The translations under genes were made by a program, and so were the position numbers. A stretch of 64,000 bases of DNA. Origin: Clostridia bacterium (GTDB lineage: Bacteria > Bacillota > Clostridia > Oscillospirales > Acutalibacteraceae). The notes under the pieces are model-generated. The model saw only the letters and a program-made list of their open reading frames with translations. It searched no databases and was not told where the DNA came from. This document shows, piece after piece, positions 26,091 to 34,248 of this stretch. Location of the stretch: positions 62,001 to 126,000 of the forward strand of contig JAFXAK010000017.1 of NCBI GenBank assembly GCA_017517135.1, given 5' to 3'. Within the stretch, counting starts at the first letter, position 1, and every line of letters starts with the position of its first letter.

Positions 26091-28148
26091 ATGAATATTT
26101 CATCGGAAACAAACATCCGTTATCTCAAGGGTATCGGTGAAAAAAAAGCAGAGCTTTTCAATAAATTAGGTGTATACACCGTCGGAGATCTGCTCACCTT
26201 TTTCCCCAGAGCCTACGAAAGCTGGATAAGTGAAAAAAGCATACATTCAGCCCCTCTCAACACAAAGGTGTGCATAAAGGCTGTGCTGTCAAGTCAGCTC
26301 GTGTCCTCAAGAGGACGCGGCGGCTTGCTTTTGTGCAGAGGTCTTGCAACAGACGGCCCCGGAATTATGTCCCTGCTGTTTTTCAATAATAAATATATCT
26401 CTCAATCCCTCAAAGAGGGCGAGGAATATCTCTTTTACGGAGTGCTCAAGCTCAACGATTACGGCACTCCCGAAATGATATCCCCAAAGGTTGTAAAAGC
26501 CGAGGGCAATGAATATATGCACCCCGTTTATCCGCAGACGGGCTCTCTCAATTCCACGCAGATACGCAATGCCGTAAAAACGGCTCTCGACTCCTTAGGG
26601 GCAAGTCTCCCCGACTTATTACCCGCAGAGCTTATAAAAAAATACCGTCTTGAGGGCTTTTATGATGCTCTGATGAAAATACATTTCCCGAAAAACGAGG
26701 AGGATATATTAAAAGCAAGGCGAAGGCTGATTTTTGAAGAGCTTTTGTCCCTGCAGTTAGGTATTCTCAGCACAAGAACAGATGCTTCGTCTGCTTCGGG
26801 CAAGAGAATAAAAACAGATTACACAAAGCAGTTTTTGTCAGGTCTCCCCTTTTCGCTTACCTCGGCACAGTCAAGGTCAATAAGCGAATGTGTTGCCGAT
26901 ATGCAAAGAGCAGAGCCTATGAGACGGCTTATACAGGGTGATGTAGGCTCGGGCAAGACAGCCGTTGCGGCGGCACTTATGTACAACTGTGCAAGAAACG
27001 GCTTTCAGAGTGTGCTTATGGCTCCCACCGAGGTGCTTGCAAATCAGCACTTAAAAACCTTCAGACGCTTTTTTGACAATACCGGCATCTCCGTAGACAT
27101 TCTGACAGGCTCAATGGGTGCAAAGGCAAAAAGAGAAGCTAAAGCAAGACTTAAAAACGGTGAAACGGATATTCTCATAGGCACGCACGCAGTTATAACA
27201 GACGATGTTGAATACTCCTCTCTCGGACTTGTTGTTACCGACGAGCAGCACCGTTTCGGTGTATGTCAGCGAGCAAGACTCAGAGAAAAGGGCGAAAATC
27301 CCCATGTGCTTGTTATGAGCGCAACCCCTATCCCGAGAACGCTGTCACTTATCATATACGGTGACCTCGATATATCAATTCTTGACGAAAAGCCCGCGGG
27401 CAGACGCTGTGTAAAAACCTATGCGGTTGACACGGGATACCGTGAAAGAATATATAATTTCATAAAAAAACAGGCGGATATGGGCAGACAGGCATATATA
27501 GTGTGTCCGCTTGCAACAGAAAGCGAAGACGGGGACGAAAATCCCTTTGAAGAAAAAAGCAGACTTTCGGCTGAGGAATACATAAAACAGCTCTCAACCG
27601 ATGTTTTCGCAGGCTACACAACGGGGCTTTTACACGGCAAAATGAAGCCAAAGGAAAAGGATGCCGTAATGAAAAGCTTTTCAGACGGAGAAATACAGAT
27701 TCTTTTCTGCACCGTAGTGGTTGAAGTCGGCATAGATGTGCCGAATGCAACTGTTATGGTTATAGAAAATGCGGAATGCTTCGGTCTTTCACAGCTTCAT
27801 CAGTTGAGAGGCAGAACGGGCAGAGGCAGCGAGCAGTCTTACTGTATTCTGATAAGCGACTCAAAAAGCGAGCACGCAGCTCAGAGGCTCAGAATTATGT
27901 GTGCAACGAATGACGGCTTTAAGATAGCAGATGAGGATCTCAAAATGCGGGGACCGGGTGACTTCTTCGGCAACCGTCAGAGCGGCTTGCCGAATCTGAA
28001 ATTGGCAGACCTTATGAGCGATACAAAAATTCTTTATGCCGCAAGAACGGAAGCTCTCGAAATCATAAAAAATGATCCGCAGTTTTCACTCAGCGAGAAC
28101 AAAATGCTCAAGGTACAGTTTTCAAAGCTGTTTACTGATATATCCTAA
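26091..28148 (+). CDS. recG: ATP-dependent DNA helicase RecG
   Basis: 685 residues from ATG 26091 (MNISSETNIRYLKGIGEKKA); a longer in-frame start at 26013 lies inside fakA and is rejected. It has an N-terminal wedge domain with OB fold, then an SF2 helicase: Walker A GDVGSGKTA near 284, motif II DEQHRFG near 384, motif III MSATPIPRT, and motif VI QLRGRTGRG. It regresses stalled replication forks and branch-migrates Holliday junctions. It is translated 4 bases after fakA. Confidence 0.95.
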   Translation: MNISSETNIRYLKGIGEKKAELFNKLGVYTVGDLLTFFPRAYESWISEKSIHSAPLNTKVCIKAVLSSQLVSSRGRGGLLLCRGLATDGPGIMSLLFFNNKYISQSLKEGEEYLFYGVLKLNDYGTPEMISPKVVKAEGNEYMHPVYPQTGSLNSTQIRNAVKTALDSLGASLPDLLPAELIKKYRLEGFYDALMKIHFPKNEEDILKARRRLIFEELLSLQLGILSTRTDASSASGKRIKTDYTKQFLSGLPFSLTSAQSRSISECVADMQRAEPMRRLIQGDVGSGKTAVAAALMYNCARNGFQSVLMAPTEVLANQHLKTFRRFFDNTGISVDILTGSMGAKAKREAKARLKNGETDILIGTHAVITDDVEYSSLGLVVTDEQHRFGVCQRARLREKGENPHVLVMSATPIPRTLSLIIYGDLDISILDEKPAGRRCVKTYAVDTGYRERIYNFIKKQADMGRQAYIVCPLATESEDGDENPFEEKSRLSAEEYIKQLSTDVFAGYTTGLLHGKMKPKEKDAVMKSFSDGEIQILFCTVVVEVGIDVPNATVMVIENAECFGLSQLHQLRGRTGRGSEQSYCILISDSKSEHAAQRLRIMCATNDGFKIADEDLKMRGPGDFFGNRQSGLPNLKLADLMSDTKILYAARTEALEIIKNDPQFSLSENKMLKVQFSKLFTDIS

Positions 28149-28160
28149 GGAGGAAAAGAT

Positions 28161-30368
28161 ATGGACTTTATCAAAAATGCGAATTGGATAAAAGCAGGCC
28201 GATTCAGAAAAGAAGCCGCTCTTACCTTTTCAAAAAGCTTCAGACTTGAAAAAGAAATTGAAAAAGCCACATTGCAGATAAGTGCACTCGGTGTGTATTA
28301 CTGCAATGTAAATTCACAGAGAATCACCGAGGACAGATTAACTCCCGGCTGGACGGATTACTACAAGAGAATACAGTTCCAGACCTACGACATCACCGAT
28401 TTTCTCAAGGAAAACAACAAAATCAGAGTAATTGCAGGTCAGGGCTGGCGTTTTCATAAGTGGTATGACGAAAAAAACAAGGAAATCAAGTCCAACGAGC
28501 CTGCAATAATAGCAGCTGTTGAAGTTGTTTTCAAGGACGGCACAACACAGTATATCTATTCCGACAACACCTGGAAGGTAACGGAAAACGAAATCCGATA
28601 CAACAATATATACAACGGTGAAACCATAGATTTTACTTTTGTTCCCAAGGCTCCCGCCGCCGTAAAGGTAATAAACTACTCAAAAGACCTTCTCATTCCT
28701 CAACAGGGCGAAAAAATACGCGATATGGAAATTTTCAGAGGTGCGCGTGTTATAACCACTCCCAAGGGTGAAACAGTAATTGATTTTTCTCAGGAAATCA
28801 CGGGCTGTATCCGTTTTACCGCAAAGGGCGAAAAGGGAAAGACTATTAAAATCAAGCACTTTGAAATGCTTGATAAGGACGGCAATGTATACACGGAAAA
28901 CTACCGAAGCGCAAAGGCTGAGCTTAATATCGTCTGTGACGGTGAGGAGCATATTGTCCGCCCCGAGCTTACCTTCTACGGCTTCAGATATATACAGGTT
29001 GAGAGTATGGAAATTTCCGATCCCGCTGAATTTGAAGCTATTGTAATACACTCCGAAATGGAAAGAACGGGCACATTTGAATGTTCGGATAAAACAATAA
29101 ATCAGCTTTTCCACAATATAATCTGGGGACAAAAGGGTAATTTCCTTGATGTGCCCACCGACTGTCCGCAGAGAGACGAGCGTTTCGGCTGGACGGGGGA
29201 CGCACAGGTATTCTGCAAGGTTGCAAGCTACAACTTCAATGTGCTTGAATTTTTCAGAAAATGGCTCGGAGATGTACGCTCTCAGCAACGGGACACAGGC
29301 TCAATTCCGAGCTTCGTGCCCACAAAATACGACGATACGGGCGGATCTGCTGCGTGGGCTGATGTTGCAACAATTGCACCCTGGCAGATGTATATCACAT
29401 ACGGTGACAAAACAATCCTCGAAGAAAACATCTCTATGATGAAGCGCTGGGTTGACTATATGGTACACTCGGCAAAGCACAAGGATGTTGAGCATTTCAA
29501 GGACAAGAATAAAAATCCCTATCTTCACAACGACCAATGGCATTTCGGTGACTGGCTGGCTCTTGACCTGCCCGACAAGGAGGCTTGCGGCGGTGCAACA
29601 AATCACGACCTTATAGGTCAGGCATTCTTCTGCTATTCCACCTCTCTTTACATAAAGGCGTGTGCGGTTTTAGGTATTGAATGTGAAGAATATAAGGTGC
29701 TTTATGAGAATATTTTAAGAGCCTTCAAGGAAGAATATATAAAGGAAGACGGCACTCTCACAAGCGACACACAGACCGCTTATGTATTGGCACTCCACTT
29801 CAATCTCACCGATAAACGGGATGTTGCGGCAAGTCGGCTTTCAAGACTTGTGCGCGAGGCGGGACATCTCACAACAGGCTTTGTAGGAACACCTTATCTT
29901 ATGCATGTGCTTTCGGATATCGGTGAAACCGAGCTTGCATATGACCTTCTTTTCAGGAAAGAATTCCCCTCCTGGTGCTATCCTATCACTATGGGTGCTA
30001 CAACTATGTGGGAGCGCTGGAACGGACAAAAGCCCGACGGTACCTTTGCAACGGCAGAGATGAATTCCTTTAACCACTATGCATACGGTGCTGTGGGTGA
30101 CTGGCTTTATGAAAATGCCGCAGGTATTAAAATAAAGGACGGCTCTTGTGCATTCAGAGAAATTGTTTTCGCTCCCGAGACCGACAGCCGACTTGATTAT
30201 CTCAAAGCCGCAATCAACACCGCAGACGGAAAAGTGGCTTCCTCCTGGGTAAGAACAGCCGACAAAACAGAATATTGCTTCACGGTTCCTCAGAACAGCA
30301 AGGCAGAAGCGGTTATAAACGGAGAAAAATATACACTCACAACGGGAATTAACAAGATTGTTGTATAA
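28161..30368 (+). CDS. Alpha-L-rhamnosidase, GH78
   Basis: A 735-residue protein. Beta-sandwich N-terminal domains (the Bac_rhamnosid_N type, with TPGWTDYYKRIQFQTYDIT) are followed by the (alpha/alpha)6 catalytic barrel. Conserved DVPTDCPQRDERFGWTGDAQ near 328-347 carries the catalytic acid region; WHFGDWLALD and GATTMWERWNG are further GH78 landmarks. An inverting enzyme releasing alpha-L-rhamnose from pectin (RG-I/II) or flavonoid glycosides. There is no signal peptide, so it is probably cytoplasmic. RBS AAGGAGG precedes ATG 28161, 12 bases after recG. Confidence 0.94.
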   Translation: MDFIKNANWIKAGRFRKEAALTFSKSFRLEKEIEKATLQISALGVYYCNVNSQRITEDRLTPGWTDYYKRIQFQTYDITDFLKENNKIRVIAGQGWRFHKWYDEKNKEIKSNEPAIIAAVEVVFKDGTTQYIYSDNTWKVTENEIRYNNIYNGETIDFTFVPKAPAAVKVINYSKDLLIPQQGEKIRDMEIFRGARVITTPKGETVIDFSQEITGCIRFTAKGEKGKTIKIKHFEMLDKDGNVYTENYRSAKAELNIVCDGEEHIVRPELTFYGFRYIQVESMEISDPAEFEAIVIHSEMERTGTFECSDKTINQLFHNIIWGQKGNFLDVPTDCPQRDERFGWTGDAQVFCKVASYNFNVLEFFRKWLGDVRSQQRDTGSIPSFVPTKYDDTGGSAAWADVATIAPWQMYITYGDKTILEENISMMKRWVDYMVHSAKHKDVEHFKDKNKNPYLHNDQWHFGDWLALDLPDKEACGGATNHDLIGQAFFCYSTSLYIKACAVLGIECEEYKVLYENILRAFKEEYIKEDGTLTSDTQTAYVLALHFNLTDKRDVAASRLSRLVREAGHLTTGFVGTPYLMHVLSDIGETELAYDLLFRKEFPSWCYPITMGATTMWERWNGQKPDGTFATAEMNSFNHYAYGAVGDWLYENAAGIKIKDGSCAFREIVFAPETDSRLDYLKAAINTADGKVASSWVRTADKTEYCFTVPQNSKAEAVINGEKYTLTTGINKIVV

Positions 30369-30444
30369 ATTTTGTTTATTTTAATAAAATTTAACGATTT
30401 CAAAAAGTTTTTTCAAAATAACTCTTTTCTTTCTTAGATATAAG

Positions 30445-30453
30445 TGATATAAT
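30445..30453 (+). promoter_or_regulatory. Extended -10 promoter of murA
   Basis: TGATATAAT: a consensus -10 (30448-30453) with an upstream TG. No good -35 lies 17 bases before it. A leader of about 110 bases follows. Confidence 0.55.
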
Positions 30454-30465
30454 ACTCGAGTGTGT

Positions 30466-30511
30466 TCCCCGTACCTTGGGGTTGTTATGCCCTTTTGAGA
30501 GAGTATAACAA
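30466..30511 (+). promoter_or_regulatory. Structured leader upstream of murA
   Basis: Two successive hairpins can form: CCCC with GGGG around GTACCTT near 30467-30481, and TTGTTAT (30482-30488) with ATAACAA (30505-30511). No known riboswitch was recognised. It could be regulatory or simply leader structure. Confidence 0.35.
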
Positions 30512-30572
30512 AGCTTAATGTATTATATTTTCATTGTTTCAGGTATATAAAAAATTTAAGGAAGTGCCATAG

Positions 30573-31865
30573 TTGGAAAAATTCGTTATTCGCGGAGGAT
30601 CTGAGCTTCACGGCGAAATCGAAATCAGCGGCGCAAAAAATGCGGCAGTTGCTATTCTGCCTGCAACCATTCTTGCTAAAGATATTTTTACCATTGAAAA
30701 TGTTCCCGATATAAAAGACATAAATTCAATGCTTCAGATTCTTGAGGAAATGGGTGCAGCTGTCAGATATCTCGATAGATCCACTATTCAGATAGACACA
30801 AGAAATATTTTCTCTCAGACCGTACCTTATGAGCTTACCAAAAATCTTCGTGCATCCTACTATCTTCTCGGTGCACTGTTAGGTATGTATAACCACGCAA
30901 GAGTGGCTATGCCCGGCGGCTGTAATTTCGGCGGTGTTCGTCCCATAGATTTGCATCTCAAGGGCTTTGCTTCTCTCGGTGCAGTTATCTCAACAGACGG
31001 CGGAATTGTTGAAGCAAAGGCATCAAAGCTTCTCGGCGGTTCAATATACTTTGACAAGGTTTCGGTAGGTGCCACAATAAATGTGCTTCTTGCCGCAGTC
31101 AAAGCAAGAGGCATCACAATTATTGAAAATGCCGCAAGAGAGCCTCACATTGTTGACCTTGCCAATTTCCTCAACCTTATGGGTGCAAACATAAAGGGTG
31201 CGGGAACGGATGTTATAAAGGTTGAGGGTGTAAGTGAGCTTCACGGCTGTGATTATTCAATAATCCCCGACCAGATTGAAGCCGGCACATATATGGTTGC
31301 AGCAGCTGCAACAGGCGGTGATGTTGTTATTAAAAACATCATCCCCAAGCACCTTGAACCCATTACCGTAAAGCTTCGCGAATGCGGTGCAACGGTAGAA
31401 GAGTTTGATGACTCTGTAAGAGTTTTCTCTCACGGCAGACTTCAGGGCTGTAACATCAAAACAAAGCCTCATCCCGGCTTCCCCACAGATATGCAGCCTC
31501 AGTTCACGGCTCTGCTTGCACTTTGCGAGGGAATGAGCATAGTAACAGACAGCGTGTGGGACAACCGCTTCAGATATGTTGACCAGCTCACAAGAATGGG
31601 CGCACAGATTCAGATAGAGGGCAAAGCCGCTATCGTTCAGGGTGTTGCATCCCTCAAGGGTGCCCCCGTAAAGGCAGATGACCTCAGAGCAGGGGCAGCA
31701 ATGATAATTGCAGGTCTTTGCGCAAAGGGTGTGACCGAGATTGAAGACATTGTTCATATTGACAGAGGATATGAGGATGTTGTAAAGAAGCTCACCGCAG
31801 TTGGTGCAGACATCGCAAGAGTGGACTTCCCCGAAAATATGAATATCAGAACAAAAAGAGCATAA
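30573..31865 (+). CDS. murA: UDP-N-acetylglucosamine 1-carboxyvinyltransferase
   Basis: A 430-residue EPSP-synthase-fold enzyme, the first committed step of peptidoglycan synthesis (enolpyruvyl transfer from PEP to UDP-GlcNAc). The start is TTG 30573, preceded by AAGGAAG; the N-terminus EKFVIRGGSELHGEIEISGAKNA is typical with Lys-Asn at the active site. Catalytic Cys117 lies in PGGCNFGG, so it is the fosfomycin-sensitive type. PHPGFPTDMQPQ and DRGYED are also conserved. A second MurA paralogue, usual in Firmicutes, is not in the window. Confidence 0.96.
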   Translation: MEKFVIRGGSELHGEIEISGAKNAAVAILPATILAKDIFTIENVPDIKDINSMLQILEEMGAAVRYLDRSTIQIDTRNIFSQTVPYELTKNLRASYYLLGALLGMYNHARVAMPGGCNFGGVRPIDLHLKGFASLGAVISTDGGIVEAKASKLLGGSIYFDKVSVGATINVLLAAVKARGITIIENAAREPHIVDLANFLNLMGANIKGAGTDVIKVEGVSELHGCDYSIIPDQIEAGTYMVAAAATGGDVVIKNIIPKHLEPITVKLRECGATVEEFDDSVRVFSHGRLQGCNIKTKPHPGFPTDMQPQFTALLALCEGMSIVTDSVWDNRFRYVDQLTRMGAQIQIEGKAAIVQGVASLKGAPVKADDLRAGAAMIIAGLCAKGVTEIEDIVHIDRGYEDVVKKLTAVGADIARVDFPENMNIRTKRA

Positions 31866-31870
31866 ATTAC

Positions 31871-31908
31871 AGGACAGTATCTTTGTTGAGATGCTGTCCT
31901 TTTTTTTG
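31871..31908 (+). terminator. Terminator after murA
   Basis: AGGACAGTATCT (31871-31882) pairs with AGATGCTGTCCT (31889-31900), then eight T. Confidence 0.9.
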
Positions 31909-31923
31909 TTCATATTCCGTTAA

Positions 31924-31952
31924 TTGACAATAAAAAATTGCGGTGCTATAAT
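31924..31952 (+). promoter_or_regulatory. Promoter of the SGNH esterase gene
   Basis: Consensus TTGACA (31924-31929), 17-base spacer and TATAAT (31947-31952). The longer in-frame start at 31938 lies inside it. Confidence 0.9.
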
Positions 31953-31979
31953 GAAAAAAAATGCTTGGAGGAATATAAA

Positions 31980-32834
31980 ATGAAAAAGCTTATTTCCGTT
32001 TTTCTCAGCGTATTAATCCTTTTCGGTTGTCTTTGTGTTCCGTCTCTTGCTACTGACAGCAAGCTGTTCTATGTTGCATTGGGGGACTCCATTGCATACG
32101 GCTCAGGTCTTTCAAATCCAACAGATGCCTGTTACGGTAAAATTATTGCAGACACCAACGGTTTTGACTTTGTAAATCACGCCATCCCCGGACATACCAC
32201 AACAAACCTTATTAACCGTTTATCCGAAGAGGCTGTCATTGCCGATATCAAAAAAGCAGACATTATCAGCATTTCAATAGGCGGAAACGATTTCCTTACA
32301 AGCAATCTTATAAGCCTTATGTTTGACGCGCTTGTAAAAAACAATTACGGACAGTTTGATACAATATCAGAAAATTTCTATAAAAATCTCTGTACCATAA
32401 TCGATACAATAAATGAATACAACAGCGATGCAGTGATTCTTCTTCAGACTATTTACAATCCTCAGTCAGGTGTTATCGGCTCTGTTTATCAGCAGGGGGC
32501 AGACAGACTCAACACTTCAATTATCCGCTATGCAGAAGAAAATCCCGGAGAAATAGTAGTTGTTGATGTTGCAGCAGCTCTCGGGGATGATGCCGCAAAT
32601 TTTGCAGATGACGGTATTCATCCGAGTGCTCAGGGCAATGAGCTTATTGCTGCCGAAATTCAGAAAACCCTTTATGAGCTCGGTTTCACCGCAGGCACCG
32701 AAATCGTTATTACAGAAAACGGTAGTGATATAATTATCCCCTTTATATTCACTATGGGACTTGAAATTTTTGCAAATATTTTCCGTGTTTTAGGTGCTAT
32801 CAGAAATATGCTTACAGGAACTATAGCTGTTTAA
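31980..32834 (+). CDS. Secreted SGNH/GDSL esterase with hydrophobic C-terminal tail
   Basis: 284 residues from ATG 31980, with TGGAGGAA well placed. The signal peptide is about 1-24 (cut near PSLA). SGNH blocks: GDS with Ser37 (ALGDSIAYG), Gly and Asn in SIGGNDF near 100-105, and DDGIHPS near 210-216 with the catalytic Asp/His. An extracellular lipase, esterase or deacetylase; its substrate is unknown. After the hydrolase domain comes an amphipathic, Phe/Ile-rich tail (GLEIFANIFRVLGAIRNM) that could sit on a membrane or partner. The last codons and the stop are part of a 9-base tandem repeat. Confidence 0.85.
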   Translation: MKKLISVFLSVLILFGCLCVPSLATDSKLFYVALGDSIAYGSGLSNPTDACYGKIIADTNGFDFVNHAIPGHTTTNLINRLSEEAVIADIKKADIISISIGGNDFLTSNLISLMFDALVKNNYGQFDTISENFYKNLCTIIDTINEYNSDAVILLQTIYNPQSGVIGSVYQQGADRLNTSIIRYAEENPGEIVVVDVAAALGDDAANFADDGIHPSAQGNELIAAEIQKTLYELGFTAGTEIVITENGSDIIIPFIFTMGLEIFANIFRVLGAIRNMLTGTIAV

Positions 32835-32860
32835 GCTGTTTAAGCTGTTTAAGCTGTTTA
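32825..32860 (+). repeat. Four tandem copies of a 9-base unit
   Basis: AGCTGTTTA is repeated four times without change (32825, 32834, 32843, 32852). The stop codon TAA of the esterase uses the end of copy 1 and the start of copy 2. The unit is a multiple of three, so changes in copy number would not shift the frame. Confidence 0.92.
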
Positions 32861-32897
32861 CGGACTGCCTTGCTTTTCAGGGCAGTTCGTTTTTTAT
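32861..32897 (+). terminator. Terminator after the SGNH esterase
   Basis: CGGACTGCC (32861-32869) pairs with GGCAGTTCG (32881-32889), then a T run. Confidence 0.82.
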
Positions 32898-32957
32898 TCT
32901 TTTTTTGTTTTATGAATAAATTTTTCTGTTCTGCCGTAAAATATTCAACAATCCCTA

Positions 32958-32986
32958 TTGACAAAATTATGCAGTTATGATATCTT
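32958..32986 (+). promoter_or_regulatory. Promoter of the flavin reductase-rubredoxin gene
   Basis: -35 TTGACA (32958-32963), 17 bases, -10 TATCTT (32981-32986). The palindrome at 32992-33006 sits at the transcription start. Confidence 0.8.
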
Positions 32987-32991
32987 ATTTT

Positions 32992-33006
32992 TTAGAATTA
33001 TTCTAA
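32992..33006 (+). promoter_or_regulatory. PerR-box-like operator, perfect 7-1-7 palindrome
   Basis: TTAGAATTATTCTAA. It has the same 7-1-7 layout as the PerR box TTATAATNATTATAA, from which it differs by one symmetrical change per half-site. It covers the start of transcription of an oxygen/peroxide-type redox gene. PerR itself is not in the window. Confidence 0.65.
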
Positions 33007-33026
33007 CCATTCAGGAGGCTTCAGTT

Positions 33027-33665
33027 ATGAGCTCAATAAACAAAACCGCATTATTTACAATAAGCTACGGTCTTTTCGTTTTAAGTGCAAATGAAAACGG
33101 CAAGGACAATGCCTGCATAATAAACACCGCACAGATGGTAACCGATACTCCCGTGAGAATAACCGTTGCTGTAAACAAGCAGAACTACACCCACGATATG
33201 ATTGTGAATACAGGCAAATTCAACATTTCCGTAATTTCACAGAAGGCGCAGTTTGATTTGTTTACTCATTTCGGCTTCTCTTCGGGAAGAGATACGGATA
33301 AGTTTGCCGATTTTTCAGATATAAAAAGAAGCGAAAACGGTCTTGTTTATGTAACCAAAGGCACAAATGCTTATATAAGCGCTGAGGTTGAAACAACTCT
33401 TGATTGCGGCACTCATACACTTTTCATTGCAAAGGTAACGGAAGCGGAAAAAATATCTGATGATGAGAGCGCAACATATGACTATTATTTCAAGCACATA
33501 AAGCCCGCCCCCGTCAAAAAGGAAACCCAGGCAAAGGTATGGGTATGCAAAATCTGCGGATATGAGTATGACGAAAGCAAGGAAGCAGTCCCCTTTGAGG
33601 ACTTACCCGACGACTGGACCTGTCCGTGGTGCAAGCATCCGAAATCAGATTTTGAGCTTAAATAA
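33027..33665 (+). CDS. Flavin reductase-rubredoxin fusion (Hrb-like)
   Basis: 212 residues from ATG 33027 (MSSINKTALF), with CAGGAGG before it; a longer start overlaps the promoter. Residues 1-150 form a flavodoxin-reductase-like FMN domain (NACIINTAQMVTDTPVRITV). Residues 165-212 form a rubredoxin with iron ligands in CKICGYEYD and CPWCKHPKSDF. This two-domain type is known from acetogens and clostridia as high-molecular-weight rubredoxin, which passes electrons from NAD(P)H to flavodiiron proteins or rubrerythrin to remove O2, NO or peroxide. It is a single gene with its own promoter, operator and terminator. Confidence 0.9.
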   Translation: MSSINKTALFTISYGLFVLSANENGKDNACIINTAQMVTDTPVRITVAVNKQNYTHDMIVNTGKFNISVISQKAQFDLFTHFGFSSGRDTDKFADFSDIKRSENGLVYVTKGTNAYISAEVETTLDCGTHTLFIAKVTEAEKISDDESATYDYYFKHIKPAPVKKETQAKVWVCKICGYEYDESKEAVPFEDLPDDWTCPWCKHPKSDFELK

Positions 33666-33679
33666 CAACAAAAAAATCC

Positions 33680-33720
33680 CCGTCAGGACTGCAGATTTTC
33701 TGTGTCCTGACGGTTTTTTT
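33680..33720 (+). terminator. Terminator after the flavin reductase-rubredoxin gene
   Basis: CCGTCAGGA (33680-33688) pairs with TCCTGACGG (33705-33713), followed by seven T. Confidence 0.9.
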
Positions 33721-33778
33721 ATATATTTATTTAATTAAATCAATCTGTTAAATATCCTTGCTGTTTTATATTTGCATT

Positions 33779-34162
33779 TTATGGTATTGAAGCATCTGTA
33801 ACAATATCACTGTTATAATAATAACTTATATTTTGTTTGTGACTGTCAAAGATTGCAATAGCAAAACTAACAGCCAACATGACAAGTGCAATCACAACAG
33901 CAATAACAATCAGCTTTCTGATATTGACTGCCTTTTTTATATTCTTCGGCTCGGTGTCGGCAATATAGGCTTTTGCAATTTCCTCGGGAGTGCCGAAACG
34001 CTTGTATATATCATCAATCGAATTGACCTCGTTGTTTTCCGTGAATTCACAAATTGCCTCACGCATATCTGCAAGCACTGCCTTTTTGTTCTTTTTCAGA
34101 CAAAAAAGATGTGTTCCCACATCCGATATGTATTTTTCAATATCCTTGTTAATTTGTGTCAT
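33779..34162 (-). CDS. HAAS/DUF1700-like membrane protein next to PadR
   Basis: A 127-residue protein. The N-terminal helical domain (about 1-75) with LADMREAICEFTENNEV and KRFGTPEEIAKAYIAD looks like the HAAS signalling domain of DUF1700/DUF1129 proteins; one membrane helix (about 85-108) and a short outer tail follow. PadR repressors and HAAS proteins often sit together, and the PadR gene is 85 bases upstream on the same strand. The function is unknown; a membrane-stress or differentiation input is only inference. Confidence 0.75.
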   Translation of the reverse strand: MTQINKDIEKYISDVGTHLFCLKKNKKAVLADMREAICEFTENNEVNSIDDIYKRFGTPEEIAKAYIADTEPKNIKKAVNIRKLIVIAVVIALVMLAVSFAIAIFDSHKQNISYYYNSDIVTDASIP

Positions 34163-34191
34163 TACGGTTTTTACCTCCTGTCATATGTGTT

Positions 34192-34248
34192 CGGAACGGA
34201 TAATATCCCGGAACGGATGATATCCCGGAACGGATGATATCCGTTCCC
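34192..34248. repeat. Three tandem 17-base units forming palindromes
   Basis: Units CGGAACGGATAATATCC (34192-34208) and twice CGGAACGGATGATATCC (34209-34225, 34226-34242), then GTTCCC. The last unit with its flank forms a perfect hairpin: GGAACGGAT, GAT, ATCCGTTCC. The element lies between padR and the HAAS gene, and the padR stop codon is in its edge. Confidence 0.9.

Noticed and set aside
28680-29288. 202-codon minus-strand open frame inside the GH78 gene
   Set aside because: Antisense to conserved GH78 sequence including the catalytic region; a shadow caused by codon bias.
31257-31913. 218-codon minus-strand open frame inside murA
   Set aside because: Cys-rich antisense translation covering the murA terminator; no family resemblance.
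34192-34248. CRISPR-like array
   Set aside because: The units are directly adjacent without spacers and no cas gene is near; it is a tandem palindrome.
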